This document shows, in pieces, positions 43,489-56,636 of a stretch of 64,000 nucleotides of DNA. The stretch is from Poecilobothrus nobilitatus (taxonomy: Eukaryota > Arthropoda > Insecta > Diptera > Dolichopodidae): NCBI GenBank assembly GCA_947095535.1, contig OX352773.1, positions 104,237,948 through 104,301,947 on the forward strand, written 5' to 3'. Below the pieces are notes generated by a model. That model made no database searches. It was not told the origin of the DNA and saw nothing but the letters and a program-made list of their open reading frames with translations. Within the stretch, counting starts at the first letter, position 1. Every line of letters begins with the position of its first letter. Position numbers and translations under genes: made by a program.

Positions 43489-45675
43489 ACTATCGGACTT
43501 ACGGAGTTTTTTTGTACTTTTTTCATTACTAGACTTTTATACTTTTTTCATTATTAGACTTACATTCAACAATTTAATTTCCTCTGCTTTCTCTTTCAGT
43601 TTGAGATAATCTACTTCTACCCCCGTATGATTTAATCTTTTATTTTTAATCAGTTTTTAATGTCATTTGTAACCTATATTTTGAATGTTATATATTTGTG
43701 ATTGCTTCCTGTGTAAACTTCAATAACAGCCCACTCTCAAATACACTAGAAAAATCACCCGCAATTAATAGATTTTCCGTTTACTCATTTACCAAATAGT
43801 GTTTCCGTTCGGTCATGTTACCATATCATTTAACTCTAAAGTTTTTCGCTGCAATACGGTGCCGTTTGGTTTGGTGCGAAATAGCAGCTTATACTTATCA
43901 TTCTATGGCTTTTAATCCTGACAAAGCTATTCTCGTTGCCGAGTCTTCGGTTTGAATTTATTAAATGTACTACCCATTTTGCTGCCGTATATAATTAATT
44001 CGGAAGCAAATTCATAGTATTCTTGTTTTTATACTTTTTACATATGATTAGTACATCGATATATTTTTCTTAGGAAGTTTGTATTAAAAGGTCATTAGCT
44101 ATTCCGCTTATGTGTAAATTTCCTTCAAGAATCTGAACATATTTTCCAACTTTTTGTCGGTTTCTAAAATTAATTATTTTCAAATTGATAACATTCTAAC
44201 GGTACTTTTCGTAAAATTTTACGTGTTTTCTTCTAAATGGGTTTTACTTCGATTTATATTTGAATGTGGTAAATACTTATGTAGTAAAATTAATTATATT
44301 GAGTATGTAATCTCACCAGTAATTACGGAATGCTATAAACTCTATTTATCTTAAGGTATTTTGTTAGTTATGTTTAATTTTAAAATAATTGTAAAATATA
44401 TTTATGTAAGACAAAATGAAGTATGTGTATATATGTAAAAAGTTTAAATATTTAAAGATACTCATTACATAAGTTCTTCGTCGGATTCTGCTAATCTGGT
44501 CATTTTTTATTTTAGTCGTTCTCAGTAGCGTTGACATATTTTTCTCCCATTTTCACTATTGCAATTTTATGCTCTCGCGTTCTGTACCGTAACTTTTATC
44601 CTACATCTTACCGATTCTTTAGTTCTTTGTCAGACAATTTTGATCACGTTTGAAAGACAATCAAGATCAAGTTTATTTAGTGTTGTTTTGTTTGTCAGAT
44701 ATTTTATTTTTGTCGCCGCTCCCAGAATTTCTTGCAGCTCCATAGTAAATTTCTCTTATCAAAACCTTTAAATTTTAACTTTAACAGTATTTGATTCCTC
44801 TAATAAATTTGCACAGGTGTATAAGTGACAGGTTTCTAGAAATTATAGTTAGCTTGAGATGATTTTCTAGATTGCTCTTAAATATAGTGCAATATACAAT
44901 TTCTTTTTTATAGTAACTTAAGCTTCTTCCTTCTAATCAAATTTCGAAGTTCTGCCTAAATGAGATACGACGGAACCATCTTGCAGAATATTGTTTTCAC
45001 ATAACTGTAAATTTATTACTAAATTGCAAAAAAAATATATAATTTAAATTATAAACCTTAAAATTTCTGTTTATAAGCATTTGAAAATAAGTTTTTCCAC
45101 AACATTAATTTTCAAATGAGAATTATTCATGGTTAAAATTTCATTGTTCCTTCTTCAACAATGTTATTTATGAAAAAATATTAAAATCACATATTATAAA
45201 ATCTTTGAAAAAATATACTAATAATGCATTTAATAAAAAATCCGAAAAAACCCATGTAGAAAGAAACATTGAAGAAGCTGAAAACAATACAATAACACTT
45301 TGCAGAGTAATTAATATTTCATTGTAAAATATTAATGATAAAGAGAACAATGAATACTTTGAAAAATGTGTTAATTGAGAGTAGCAGTTTTACTACAAAT
45401 GATAACAAAAAAGCTCCCACCATTGCAAGAATTACTATATACAATATTCAAAATTTAAGAATATTTACATAATGTTACATAAATGTACTATTTTAGATAA
45501 TCAAATATTTTCTATTTCAAAACTACAAAACAAAAAAGAATCTAAGTGCTTCCAAATTTTTTGGTCAACGCCGACCATATAATTTTCCAACAATAAAAAT
45601 TGTTCTCGTGGAATTTTTCCAGCAACGGAGAATGGTTTTGCTTTAGCACAAATTTCCGTTTTAATAAATTCTAGT
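43489..45675. other. AT-rich stretch, no gene supported
   Basis: Short frames on both strands (up to about 70 codons) show no known domain. The part at 43,800-43,960 is somewhat GC-richer and may be the decayed upstream part of the errantivirus gag. Confidence 0.5.
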
Positions 45676-46739
45676 TACCGTTTCTACTCTAAAGGATTTT
45701 ATTACCTTTTATTTAGTTAACGATATTTATAATCTACATATAGCTTTTCTTGTAGAGGAAAACCTTTAATTTTTTTAAAAATGTGATATTTTTTTTGACT
45801 TCTGTGACCCATTACAAAATTGTTTGGTATTTTGTAAATGCAAAAATGTTTTTCGTCCGCATCAAAAATAATAAATGAAAATGAATCTCTACAAAAAATA
45901 ATTTTAAGTTATAAAATTTGAAAGCGTGATTGGCAATATTGATGTATGTATATTGTGTTCAGCTTTTTCAAATATATTGATTTTAATATTTTTTCATAAT
46001 TAGGAATTTCATTAATTAATTAGTAGGAATAGTTAATTTGCTTTATTCCATTAACTACAAGTAAGTTTTTTAGTAATGTACATATGTACATTAAAAACAT
46101 GTATTTTAATCAGAATTATATTAAACCTGCAAAATAGAACAAAAGTATTAACAAATAGAATGAAAAGTTGATAATATTTATATCATAATATAACTCTAAT
46201 CCTTTGTCAAAAATTCAATTTACCTAAAAAAATACTAGAACCACCTTATTCTTACGAATCAATCAATTGGATATTTTCTCTTTATATTCTTCAATAATTT
46301 AATATTTTAAAGTAAAACACACTACATATATGACGAGTTATATCAGCAGAGTAGTTAAAAAAAAGAATTAAGTATTTTCAAAAAAAACTTCTTAAAAATA
46401 ATAATCAAATGTTTTCTCTTTCAAAAAAAAAAAATAAAAAATAAATAAAATTTATTAAACTTGATATTTATTGCAACAAAAACACAGATTGTTTCATTCT
46501 AGTATTACACAGAATGACAAAACTTTTCATATAATATTATGTAAATAGCACTTTCTACGAACATATGTACATCCATAAATACATAATATTATATATGTGT
46601 GTAGTTACTATACTTATCTATAATAAAAGATTTTATTCAAAACTATATTAAAAAAAACTAATATAAATTAAAATTTATTTAAACATACAAAGTTTAACAA
46701 AAAGTACAAATAAAAATAAATGATATTTTTTATATCGTA
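45676..46739. repeat. 1.06-kb direct repeat, copy 1
   Basis: Begins TACCGTTTCTACTCTAAAG and ends TTTTTTATATCGT. Nearly identical over its full length to 49,245-50,304, with a few substitutions and 1-4 base gaps. It contains the palindrome GTACATATGTAC. No coding potential. Ends lack TG...CA and I see no flanking target duplication. Confidence 0.9.
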
Positions 46740-49244
46740 TAATTTAATATGGTGCTATTGAAATATGACTTTGTTTTTGTGAAAAATTATAGTTCTTAAT
46801 TCATTTTAAAAATTTATAATCGTTTAAGTATTTAGTAAGTAAATTTTCTTTTACGTTCATAAACATATTTTGTTTTTATTTTTTTTGCAACTTTAACAAA
46901 AACTAATAAAATTAAAATCAATGTTTTTAATTCTGCATATTTTTGTGTAAATCGTGATAATCAGTAGATTTAAACATTTTTAACAGAACAAAAACGAGCT
47001 TTAAGTGCTGCACAAATGACCAGGTTAGCATGTTAAAAACTTAATTTATAATAAAACCGATTTATGATTTTGTAACTTTTTAGAGCTTATATTAACTTCT
47101 CTATTAAATGTTAAACAAACATAAAACTCCTTTTTGTATTAGTACCTTTCACATCACACCTTTCTTGTAGGCAAACGTAGATAAATTTATAAAATTAATA
47201 ACAGTAACCCAACATGCGATTCAACAAACTCTGAATACATTTATTAATATGAGACGTACCTGTGCTAATATAATGTAATACAAAACAAAAACAAAGCAGG
47301 AAAAAACGTTCAGGCTGTATAAAATTGTTTAAAACTTTTTAATAAAATTTAGTTCACCTGTGCCGGCGACGACGAAAGGTTAATAAGAAAAAATATCAAA
47401 ATATTAATGTTTATGTATATTTTGAAATGTGTGTTTGTTAGAACTGTAGTACAAAAATATTTGTGCAGAAAATAATTATTTTCATATTATTATGATAATA
47501 ACGGTTATTACAAAAAATATGTAAATAATATTATGTTCTAATATATTTTCTTATATTTTTTTAGAACTATATTATTAATTATAAAGACACAAAAATTTAA
47601 TTTGTAAAAAAAATTGTTAAAAAAATACAGTTTCAATACAGTTAATACAGTTAAAGAGAAATTACATTTATATCGTTAAAGTATTTATTTTAAAATAAAG
47701 TAGAATAATGACAAATAATGGAATGCATACTATAATGAAGTAAGTATTTATAACATTCATAAAATTTTAGAATTTGGAATATAACTTCACTTTTTGAATT
47801 TTAATTATTTACTTCAGTTTTGATTGTATATACTAGCTTTTTGAAGTTTTTTGTTATATATAATCTTAATTTCATATTAAATTTTATTTTTCATTTCTAT
47901 CAAATTTCAATTTTATTTTCTGTGTTAATGTTAATTTAAACTGAGATTTTAAAATAAAAGTTTTAAACTACATATTATAAAGTAAGACTTTTCTTTTTAC
48001 GAAAATTTTGCATTTTCTTAAAATATATAACTATGTATTTTAAAATTGGTTTATACTATTTTATATACAGATATATACTCTACTGTACTCAAAATTTTAA
48101 TTTTTAATTTTAATAAACGTTATTTTTTTGATTTGCAACAAAATTTACTTAAAACTAAAACAGACATGTTAATCGAAAAAAGAGTTTAATAATCAATGTA
48201 TATTAAAAAAAAACTGGGCCAGAAACTTTCTTTTTTTATTTTAAAGATTTTAATCGTTCTGTTTGCTTTTAAAGTTTGCAAGCAGTTTTAAATTACACTT
48301 ATTTATAGTTTAAAATAGTTGTATATGCAAAACAGAAGAGTTAAAGTACAAGAGAACAAAAATTTAATGGACAAAATATGATTTGCACAATAATAATACT
48401 TACAAATTATTTTCAATACAATGTCCTTATTATTTTTTTTTATTTTAAATTCAATATCTTGCGTATTTAAGCCTTTAATATTAAAATAAACTTAATATAT
48501 GGTTAAGTATAATAACAAAGTAGTTACATTAACTAAAGAAATCCAAATTTAAAGGTTAATTTTAACTGAATTATTTTGCACCTTGCCCTTTTTTTCAATT
48601 TGGTAGTTTACTTTTTATTATTTACTGAAGCAAAATGGTAATACATAAAAATACTTAACACCGTATAGAACGCCGGATAGGATGATTATTTATACGAGTA
48701 ATTTTGTGAAATAAACTTGTAATAGAAAGTAGTTTGTTCATCCAAAAGTCGCAATAATTTAAAAATAAAATTAACGCGATCGTTTCATTTAATGTAAGTA
48801 TTTGAGTGCCAATTATTTTTGAATAACATTTTTATATAATAACTTACTTATGGCCAAGACGCAATTCACGTTTTCTTCGTTTCGCTTTCACAATTAATTT
48901 CTTTCTACATGTTTTGGTAAAAACCTTAAATTTATAAATATTAATATTCAATTTTAGTGTCAAGAGCTTATAGCTTTTTACAACAAGCGTACATTAAATT
49001 TTCAGCTTTCTGTATATTACAAGATCACTAAACTTTGAATTGGAAAATGGTCAATTTGCTACTAGCACTTGAGAGTGAAATATCTTTGAAATGTGGATAT
49101 GTATTTTAAAAAATAAATCATTATTGATAAAAAAGCCTTTGTAATTATTTTTAAAAAAAATACATACATATGTAGTTTAAAAAAAATTATCCATTATTTT
49201 GATTCACCCACTACATACAATGTGATATTGAAGTAAATCACCCG
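46740..49244. other. AT-rich interior between the 1.06-kb repeats, no gene seen
   Basis: About 2.5 kb with no long frame and no recognisable domain on either strand. A short GC-richer word group near 47,355 (CACCTGTGCCGGCGACGACG) stands out but is unexplained. Confidence 0.55.
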
Positions 49245-50304
49245 TACCGTTTCTACTCTAAAGTATTTTATTACCTTTTATTTAGTTAACGATATTTACA
49301 ATCTACATATATCTTTTCTTGTAGAGGAAAACCTTTAATTTTTTTAAAAATGTGATATTTGTTTTGACTTCTGTGACCCATTACAAAATTGTTTGGTATT
49401 TTGTAAATGCAAAAATGTTTTTCGTCCGCATCAAAAATAATAAATGAAAATGCATCTCTACAAAAAATAATTTTAAGTTATAAAATTTGAAAGCGTGATT
49501 GGCAATATTGATGTATGTATATTGTGTTCAGCTTTTTCAAATATATTGATTTTAATATTTTTTCATAATTAGGAATTTCATTAATTAATTAGTAGGAATA
49601 GTTAATTTGCTTTATTCCATTAACTACAAGTAAGTTTTTTAGTAATGTACATATGTACATTAAAAACATGTATTTTAATCAGAATTATATTAAACCTGCA
49701 AAATAGAACAAAAGTATTAACAAATAGAATGAAAAGTTGATAGTATTTATATCATAATATAACTAATCCTTTTTCAAAAATTCAATTTACCTAAAAAAAT
49801 ACTAGAACCACCTTATTCTTACGAATCAATCAGTTGGATATTTTCTCTTTATATTCTTCAATAATTTAATATTTTAAAGTATAACACACTACATATATGA
49901 CGAGTTATACCAGCAGAGTAGTTAAAAAAAAGAATTAAGTATTTTCAAAAAAAACTTCTTAAAAATAATAATCAAATGTTTTCTCTTTCAAAAAAAAAAA
50001 TAAAAAATAAATAAAATTTATTAAACTTGATATTTATTGCAACAAAAACACAGATTGTTTCATTCTAGTATTACACAGAATGACAAAACTTTTCATATAA
50101 TATTATGTAAATAGCACTTTCTACGAACATATGTACATACATAAATACATAATATTATATATGTGTGTAGTTACTATACTTAACTATAATAAAAGGTTTT
50201 GTTCAAAAATATTTTAAACAAAACTAATATAAATTAAAATTTAAATAAACATACAAAGTTTAACAAAAAGTACAAATAAAAATAAATGATATTTTTTATA
50301 TCGT
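49245..50304. repeat. 1.06-kb direct repeat, copy 2
   Basis: Partner of 45,676-46,739, same orientation, 3,569 bp further on. Flanking bases differ from copy 1 immediately beyond both ends, so the borders are sharp. Confidence 0.9.
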
Positions 50305-50412
50305 TTTTATTACGTTTAAAAGTGCAATGAAAGTTTGTAGAAGGTGGAATGTATGTATCAATAATATTTATACTTTTATGCGAACATTTAATTTTTACCG
50401 CTATTATTTCAA

Positions 50413-50650
50413 GATCGATCGGGAAATTTTATTTTCATTAAAAGAGTTTTTTACAACTATCATTACACCTTCCCCTTTAAGAATATAGCTAATAGATAGA
50501 TTAGATGCGGAAAATCTATCTTTTCTAAAAACAGAATATGAGATATCAAAAAGCTCAAGGTTTTTAATAGAATAATTAAGCCAAGTTTCAAATAATGCAA
50601 ATACGTCAAAGCTTAAAATTGCTGATTTGTCTTGTTTTAGTTTTAAGACA
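50413..50650 (-). pseudogene. LINE endonuclease fragment
   Basis: On the minus strand, ILTKLDVLKLKQDKSAILSF leads into FALFETWLNYSIKNLELFDI, SVFRKDR and GEGVMIVVKNSF, the first three blocks of a Jockey/CR1-type endonuclease (TETWL, FRxDR, GGGV). It is cut after these blocks. The surrounding sequence has no RT. Confidence 0.75.
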
Positions 50651-51872
50651 TCTAACTTTTTCGTAATAATCTTACGTGTTTATTTTCATTTTCATTTTGA
50701 GAGATATTGTTGTTTTGAGATATGTTTTTAATGATGTACTTAATTTTTAAATTACTTTTAATATTATTGTATTGTTTGTTTCCACTTTTAAAGTTCTTTA
50801 TTTATTACTCTTAACATTGTTATTTTTTGATTGGTTTTATAGTTTAATTTTAATATCTTTACCTTTGATGTCCTGGAATTTCCCCTTCCAAAATTTGAAG
50901 TTCTTCACTTGTTTAATCTTCACTTGAGAAACGTACACCTTAAGTGACAGATATTTATTAAGCCCCACTAGGACAAATCGTATGAAACTTTCTTTTACAA
51001 ATGCTGTGGAAATAATGACTTATGTTTTAAAATCTTGTAATATACGGACTTCGGAACTGCATTTATATTGATTCATATTTCATTCAAATTATTTTTTAAA
51101 AATGTCTTATATAAGTCAGTTTTGCAATTGAAATTTAATACATTGATTAAAAATAAGAAAAGTTAACACTTTTTTTTTTATTAAAAAGATTCTCAATATG
51201 TTATTATATTAAAAAAATTTTCAAATAAAAATTTAGATCTTTGATAGTCAGTATTTTTTTTATTTGTTATTTTGTTTTTTTTTTGTTATTCTTTGAATAT
51301 AGTTTATTGGAATTGAAATGTATTTACAAAAAAAAAGAAATTTATTTTAAAAAAGTAAATTTTTTTTTGTTTAAGCAAAATGAAAAATTAAATGCGCGAA
51401 ACTAATGGAGAACTATATACTGTTCCTTATTTCCTACCTATTTAATAAATTATATTTTTATTTTCGATATCTCTTCAGTTAGAAAAAGTGATGAAGTTTA
51501 CAATATTTACACAGTTAGGTAAATAAAATAAACAAAGATGTTATATAATTGAAATATTATAATTAATTCAAGAAACTTTATAGCCTATGTATATATATCT
51601 ATATTGTTAAATTAATAATTAAAATATTATTTTTTAAAGTTAATTCAGAAATTAGTAAATAAGAACAATTATATTATAAAACTTTTTTAATTGAAATTTA
51701 AATGAATGAAATATATAAAAAAAGTAACATGCTCATGCACAGTTAACACAGGTAACATGCTCATGCATGCTCATACATGTGGCAAATTTACACTTTTAAA
51801 TGTCAATGCAAGTAATGCTGTAATGCCTCCATTACTTTAACACAGTCAATCAACTTTACTATTCATCTATCT
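50651..51872. other. AT-rich stretch, no gene seen
   Basis: Contains long T and A runs and a small repeat near 51,730-51,780 (CATGCTCATGCA.G twice or more). No domain supported. Confidence 0.5.
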
Positions 51873-54033
51873 CAGGCCTGCCCAACCTTTTTGTACTAAA
51901 GTTCGACATTTTTTAATGGAACTACATCGAGATCTACCCATATACAAAAAAATTAGATTTTTAATTGGTATAACTTCAGTTTATTTCATTTTATTCAAAA
52001 ATAAGAAAAAATTAATACAAAATAAATAAAATTGCTATAAAATAAAAATAATTATTAATTTAAAAAAAATATATGTATAACTTCATTTGAAAATTGCAAA
52101 AAAATAACAAAAAAAGCAAGTAAAAAAATTAATTAAATAATTAATTATTATTTTCAAAAAAAATGTGAGGAAACAAACCCATATTAATGTGATCTTTGGC
52201 ATTGGTTTGATTTAGCAATTTTTTCAAAATCGGGATTATATGACGACAAAGATAATCTTAAACATTGATCAAGGTGGATATCAGTTAAAGAATTTCTGAT
52301 TTCCGATTTAATAAGATTCATGTCTGAAAAAGCGGATTCTGCCAAATATGTTGAACCGAAGCAAGACATCATTTTAAGCGCTGTCTCTGTCAAAATTGGG
52401 TATTTATCTTTTGTATACTTCCAAATATTTGTTTGTGATTGTAAATATAAATCATGTTGGATTTTAATTATTTCCATCTCAATGTCCGTCTGATTGGCAT
52501 CAAACAAGAGAGCGATTTGATTTGAGACATCTTGTATGTTAAAATTTTTCTGGAAAACATTAAGCAAAAAGCAAACTATGGTTTCAATCTTTTTAAAATC
52601 TTCAAATCTTGTTTTAATTTCCTGTTCAACACTTTCAATTTCATTAATAAAATTTTTTGGATCGTAATTACTCATATCTTTGTTTACTTCTATAAATTTT
52701 TTTATGGTAAGAAAATGTCGATATTGGCGATCTTTCAAATTTGATTTTAATATAACTGAAAGCTGTTCAAAAGCTCTTATGGAGCTTATCATATCTGCTA
52801 AATTTCTATTTTTACCTTGTAGTTCAAGATTTAAGTCACTAAGTTTTGCAGAAAAATCTGCCAAAAAACATAAATTAATCAACCACACTTTGTTGGTTAA
52901 TTTTGGGTAAGATTCTTTTTTTTCAGCTAGAAACTTTCTAATTTCGTCCAATAAATCCACAAATCTCATTAAAAATTGAGAATTCTACATTAAATCTCAT
53001 TAAAAATTCTACTAAGCCACCGAACATTTGTATGTAAAAGAAGTTCTTTCTTTGGGTCTTCACTTTGTAATCTAAACAAACGCCTCTGGAGAGCACTGCC
53101 ACGGATAGAGTTTACTATTTTAAAAGCAATATCCATAGCATCGTGGGTGTTGAGTCTCTTGGAACATAGAACCTGCTGATGAATAATGCAGTAATATGCC
53201 ATAAAATTTGGATATTTATCATTATTTCGACACAATGCGACAAAACCATTATTTCGACCGGCCATTGAGGGAGCACCATCAGTCGTAATGGAAACTAATT
53301 TTGAAACAGGAAAAGCAGTTTCTTTAACAAAATTGTCAAAAGCATCAAACATATCCTGCCCTCTTGTCCTTCCATGTAGTGGTATTATCTTAAGGAGTTC
53401 TTCTTTTGTTGTGCAGTCTTCAAATACCAATCGTATAAATATCATTAATTGTGCAGTGTCAATTGCATCTGTTGACTCATCAAATTGTAATGAAAATGCA
53501 ACGCATTTAGATATGTCTTGTTGAAGCTGATCAGTAACATCAGCACTTAAATCTTCTATTCTTCTTGTTACAGTCATTCTCGAAAGCTGTAAATCCTTAA
53601 TTGAATGAATAATCTCTGCTTTATTTTTGAAATCAGAAAACAGAGCTTCTGCCGCTGTCAAAAACGATTCCTTAATCAAATCGCCATCGCTGAATGCCTT
53701 TTTCTTTTTTGCTAATAAATGACACACTCTCAAAGATGCTATGGTTACTGTAACTGGTTGCCTCATAGCTTTCACAAACATATTCTGCTGCATAGAAGTT
53801 TTCTTTTTCAAAGCTTGGATTTTTGCCTTGCGTATTTCAGTATTTTTTGGATATTCTGTATCATATTTTGCGTGCATTGTTTGAAAATGTCTTTCGACAT
53901 TTCCCTTTTTTGGAAGTGCGACAGATGAGGAACATATTAAACAGCAACATTTACTATTAGACATAACGAAAAAATAATCATATTCCCATTCATCGTGATA
54001 ATGGTAGATTTTAGTTTTCTTTGCAACGCTCAT
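51873..54033 (-). mobile_element. hAT DNA transposon, one end visible
   Basis: The left end begins CAGGCCTGCCCAACC at 51873, a typical hAT inverted-repeat start, followed by ACATCGAGATCTACCC. The transposase on the minus strand starts at 54033. The matching right terminal repeat is not seen in the next several hundred bases, so the 5' end of the element is lost or decayed, and no 8-bp duplication can be checked. Confidence 0.75.
52184..54033 (-). pseudogene. hAT transposase (BED-finger, ZBED5/GTF2IRD2-like)
   Basis: Starts at ATG 54033. A BED-like finger (CCCLICSSSVALPKKGNVER, then HFQTMH) is followed by the catalytic fold: LQFDESTDAIDTAQLMIF with the first Asp, SITTDGAPSMAGRNNG with the second, a CIIHQQ insertion start and HTNVRWLSR. 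The frame stops at 52990 and a second frame (52969-52184) continues with RFVDLLDEIRKFLAEKK and ends with the dimerisation block GSTYLAESAFSDMN that supplies the Glu. Between them is a 17-bp word repeated 31 bp apart, which breaks the frame. Total about 610 codons, normal. Only this one lesion is seen. Confidence 0.92.
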
Positions 54034-54420
54034 GATTAGGGCTGGGGAAAGTTAAATAAATCTATGTACAGAAACACTAAAATAAATAATTCCAATTTTA
54101 AATTACCAAAATAATAACAGTTCCTCCAGTGAATTCTAAATCGAAACTAAACTATTTAAACAAATTTTGAATATGAGTTTAATTCAAATAAACCGCGAGA
54201 ATTTTCAAAGCCTACTTAAAATAGGCAAGTAAAATAAAATTTAAAATAAGGTATCGAAGTAAAATAGAGCACTTACTTTAACAGTAAAAAAAACAAGAAA
54301 GCAAACAATTTGTGTTTAATTTTTGTTTTTACATTTTTTTTTTTTAACTGATTCTATCTCCAGAACTACTTTCAAAACACATTTTGCAAAAATATTTTTC
54401 TCTTTAATGTTTTCAGACAT
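54034..54420. other. AT-rich stretch, no gene seen
   Basis: Expected site of the hAT 5' untranslated part and right terminal repeat; neither is recognisable. Confidence 0.4.
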
Positions 54421-55330
54421 ATTTACAGCGCGTTAGTACTGGTAAATTTACATGAGAATATCTATCTAACAAATGTGGGGTTCCGGAAGGATCAATCTTG
54501 GGCTCTCTTTTGTTTTCAATATTTTCAATGATCTTCCTAAATACTTAAATGCAGTCCAATGAAACCTGTGTGCTGATGATGCTCAAATATTTCTTACTTC
54601 TGCTCTATCTCAGTTAAGTAACTGTGTTGCGAAACTTAATGATGAACTTGATGCTGTATTATTTTGGGCTGTATCAAGCTGTCTTAAACTAAAGCCTACA
54701 AACTCTCAATCTAATGCTATACAAACCAACAATAACTGATAACTATAGCCACAATTGAAAATTGATGGTAATGTAATTAATCCCTTATGTGGAGCACGCA
54801 AGCAATTTGGGTATTGATTTTAGCAACATTTTTAAGTAATCTAAATATATTAACAAAATTACGATTAGAATAATATATCCTATTCTCCATAAACTATGGA
54901 AAATAGCTTCTGAAATATCTTTTAACACTAAAAGTTTATTTATTAAAGCTCTTGTTCTACCTCCTTTTTATATGGCAATGTAGTCTATTCCTACAGGAAT
55001 GTTGGTGTACCAAACAATTTAAACCTTATTTTTAATGTATGTATAAGATTCATTACAAATCGCCGTAGATTTGACATCATCTGAAATATTTCCAAATGTC
55101 GGCTAGGATGCACTCTCGATAACTACCTTAATTACAAATACCTACCTTTGTTTCTTTTCTCAGATCGATCTCATCTGGATGCCCCAATTATTTATATAAT
55201 AAACTTAGTTTTGGCAGATTATCAAGATCTCTTACCATAATGAATCCTCGTCATAGTGCTAGAACTTATTACTGTATTCGAGAAACTATGGTTTGATTAT
55301 TTTACTTTAAAGATAAAAGGAAAATGCTTG
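54421..55330 (+). pseudogene. LINE reverse transcriptase palm and 3' end fragment
   Basis: Plus-strand frames show KCGVPEGSILGSLLFSIF, CADDAQIFLTSALSQLSNCV with the ADD active site, LKLKPTNSQSNAI, then LPPFLYGN and NLNLIFNVCIRFITN with CTLDNYLNYKYLPLF near the end. Order and content match the C-terminal half of a Jockey/Kiri-type LINE RT. 5' truncated, with several stops. It lies 1.3 kb upstream of the host gene's first recognised exon. Confidence 0.85.
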
Positions 55331-56636
55331 TTTTTTTTTCTTCTCTTATTTAATTTTTTAATTTTTTAAATTTTTAGATTATTCGTATATTCCTATTTTT
55401 GATTTGGTCTCTTTCGACTTTAAGTTTGATTTGGATTTTGATTTTATTAGTATTTATCGATTGATTTAGATAATCTTGCAACTTTTGGATTATTGTATAA
55501 TAATTATGATATCTAATATTTTTTACTTCATATACATATTATAGAGGCTTATCGTCTTAACGTATATAACAATGAAATTAAATAAATAAATAAATTATGA
55601 CATAAAAAATATTTAAAATATGAAAAATAAAAAGAAAGTATTAAAAAAATGAAAAGTTTTTCATGTGTTTTTCTTGATTGTTTTTTTTAAATTTATTAAT
55701 TGTGTCTAAATGCTTTTAAATAATAATAAAGTGCTTAATCATTTTACTTTTAGCAATAAGATATAAAATTACTTTTAATAATCATATACAACTTTATATA
55801 TAACGTTTTATAGATTAATATTAGAATAAAGTATGTATATTTTTGTTCTGAGTATTTTATTTACATTATTTATTTACGTTAATTATTAAGTCATTAAATA
55901 ATTTACTTTTTTATTTTATATAATTATAAATACAAGCTTAGTTTTAAAAATTTAAAAAATAAAAATAAAAATAACAACATTGTTTTGATAAGTAAATAAA
56001 AAGTCAAATTCTGAACCATTTACTATAAGTACATGTTTTTGCAGATTACCGGCTACGTGGTTCAGAACTTTTTTATGTGCATTATATTCTTTCTTGATTA
56101 TTAGGACCATTTAAGACCATAAATTAAGACCATTTTATTTGAGTTTGGAAATCGATCTATATAGAATATCGGAACATAGATTATTTATTATTTGCCAAAT
56201 TATATATTTTTTTTAAATTCAATATTATTGTTGATTGAGACTTTTCAGACTATATATTGATTGAGACTATTCAGACTATATGCCTGTTTTGAATTTTAAC
56301 TTTAAGATTTAATATTGTTTTTCTATATGGCATTCCAACAAATTTCTGTTATTAAAATTCTATTCCAATATTTTACACTTCTTCTATAGCAATTGGAGGT
56401 GAGATATTTTTACTAAATTTTATATTCAATATATGTGTTTTTGGAAGGAAACACTCTTTCAGTTTAGATTCTTAAAATTTTTGGCAATACCTATAGTTTC
56501 TCTTTTTTTGCTAATGGTGACCCCAAATTGATAATAAAGCGTAATTTAAATTGTAATTGTGTTTTTAACGATTGCAAATTCCTCATTTACACCACTTTGT
56601 ATACCCAAGTAAATTATTTAAAAATTTTAATTACAG
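55331..56636. other. AT-rich upstream flank/intron of the neprilysin-like gene
   Basis: No exon with a phase-2 donor that would fit 56,637 is recognised. A short tandem duplication at about 56,232-56,285 repeats GATTGAGACT.TTCAGACTATAT. GACCATTTAAGACCATAAATTAAGACC at 56,104 is another local repeat (given here only in outline). Confidence 0.45.

Noticed and set aside
45676..50304. LTR retrotransposon with 1.06-kb LTRs
   Set aside because: No TG...CA ends, no primer-binding site after copy 1, and no gag or pol in the interior.
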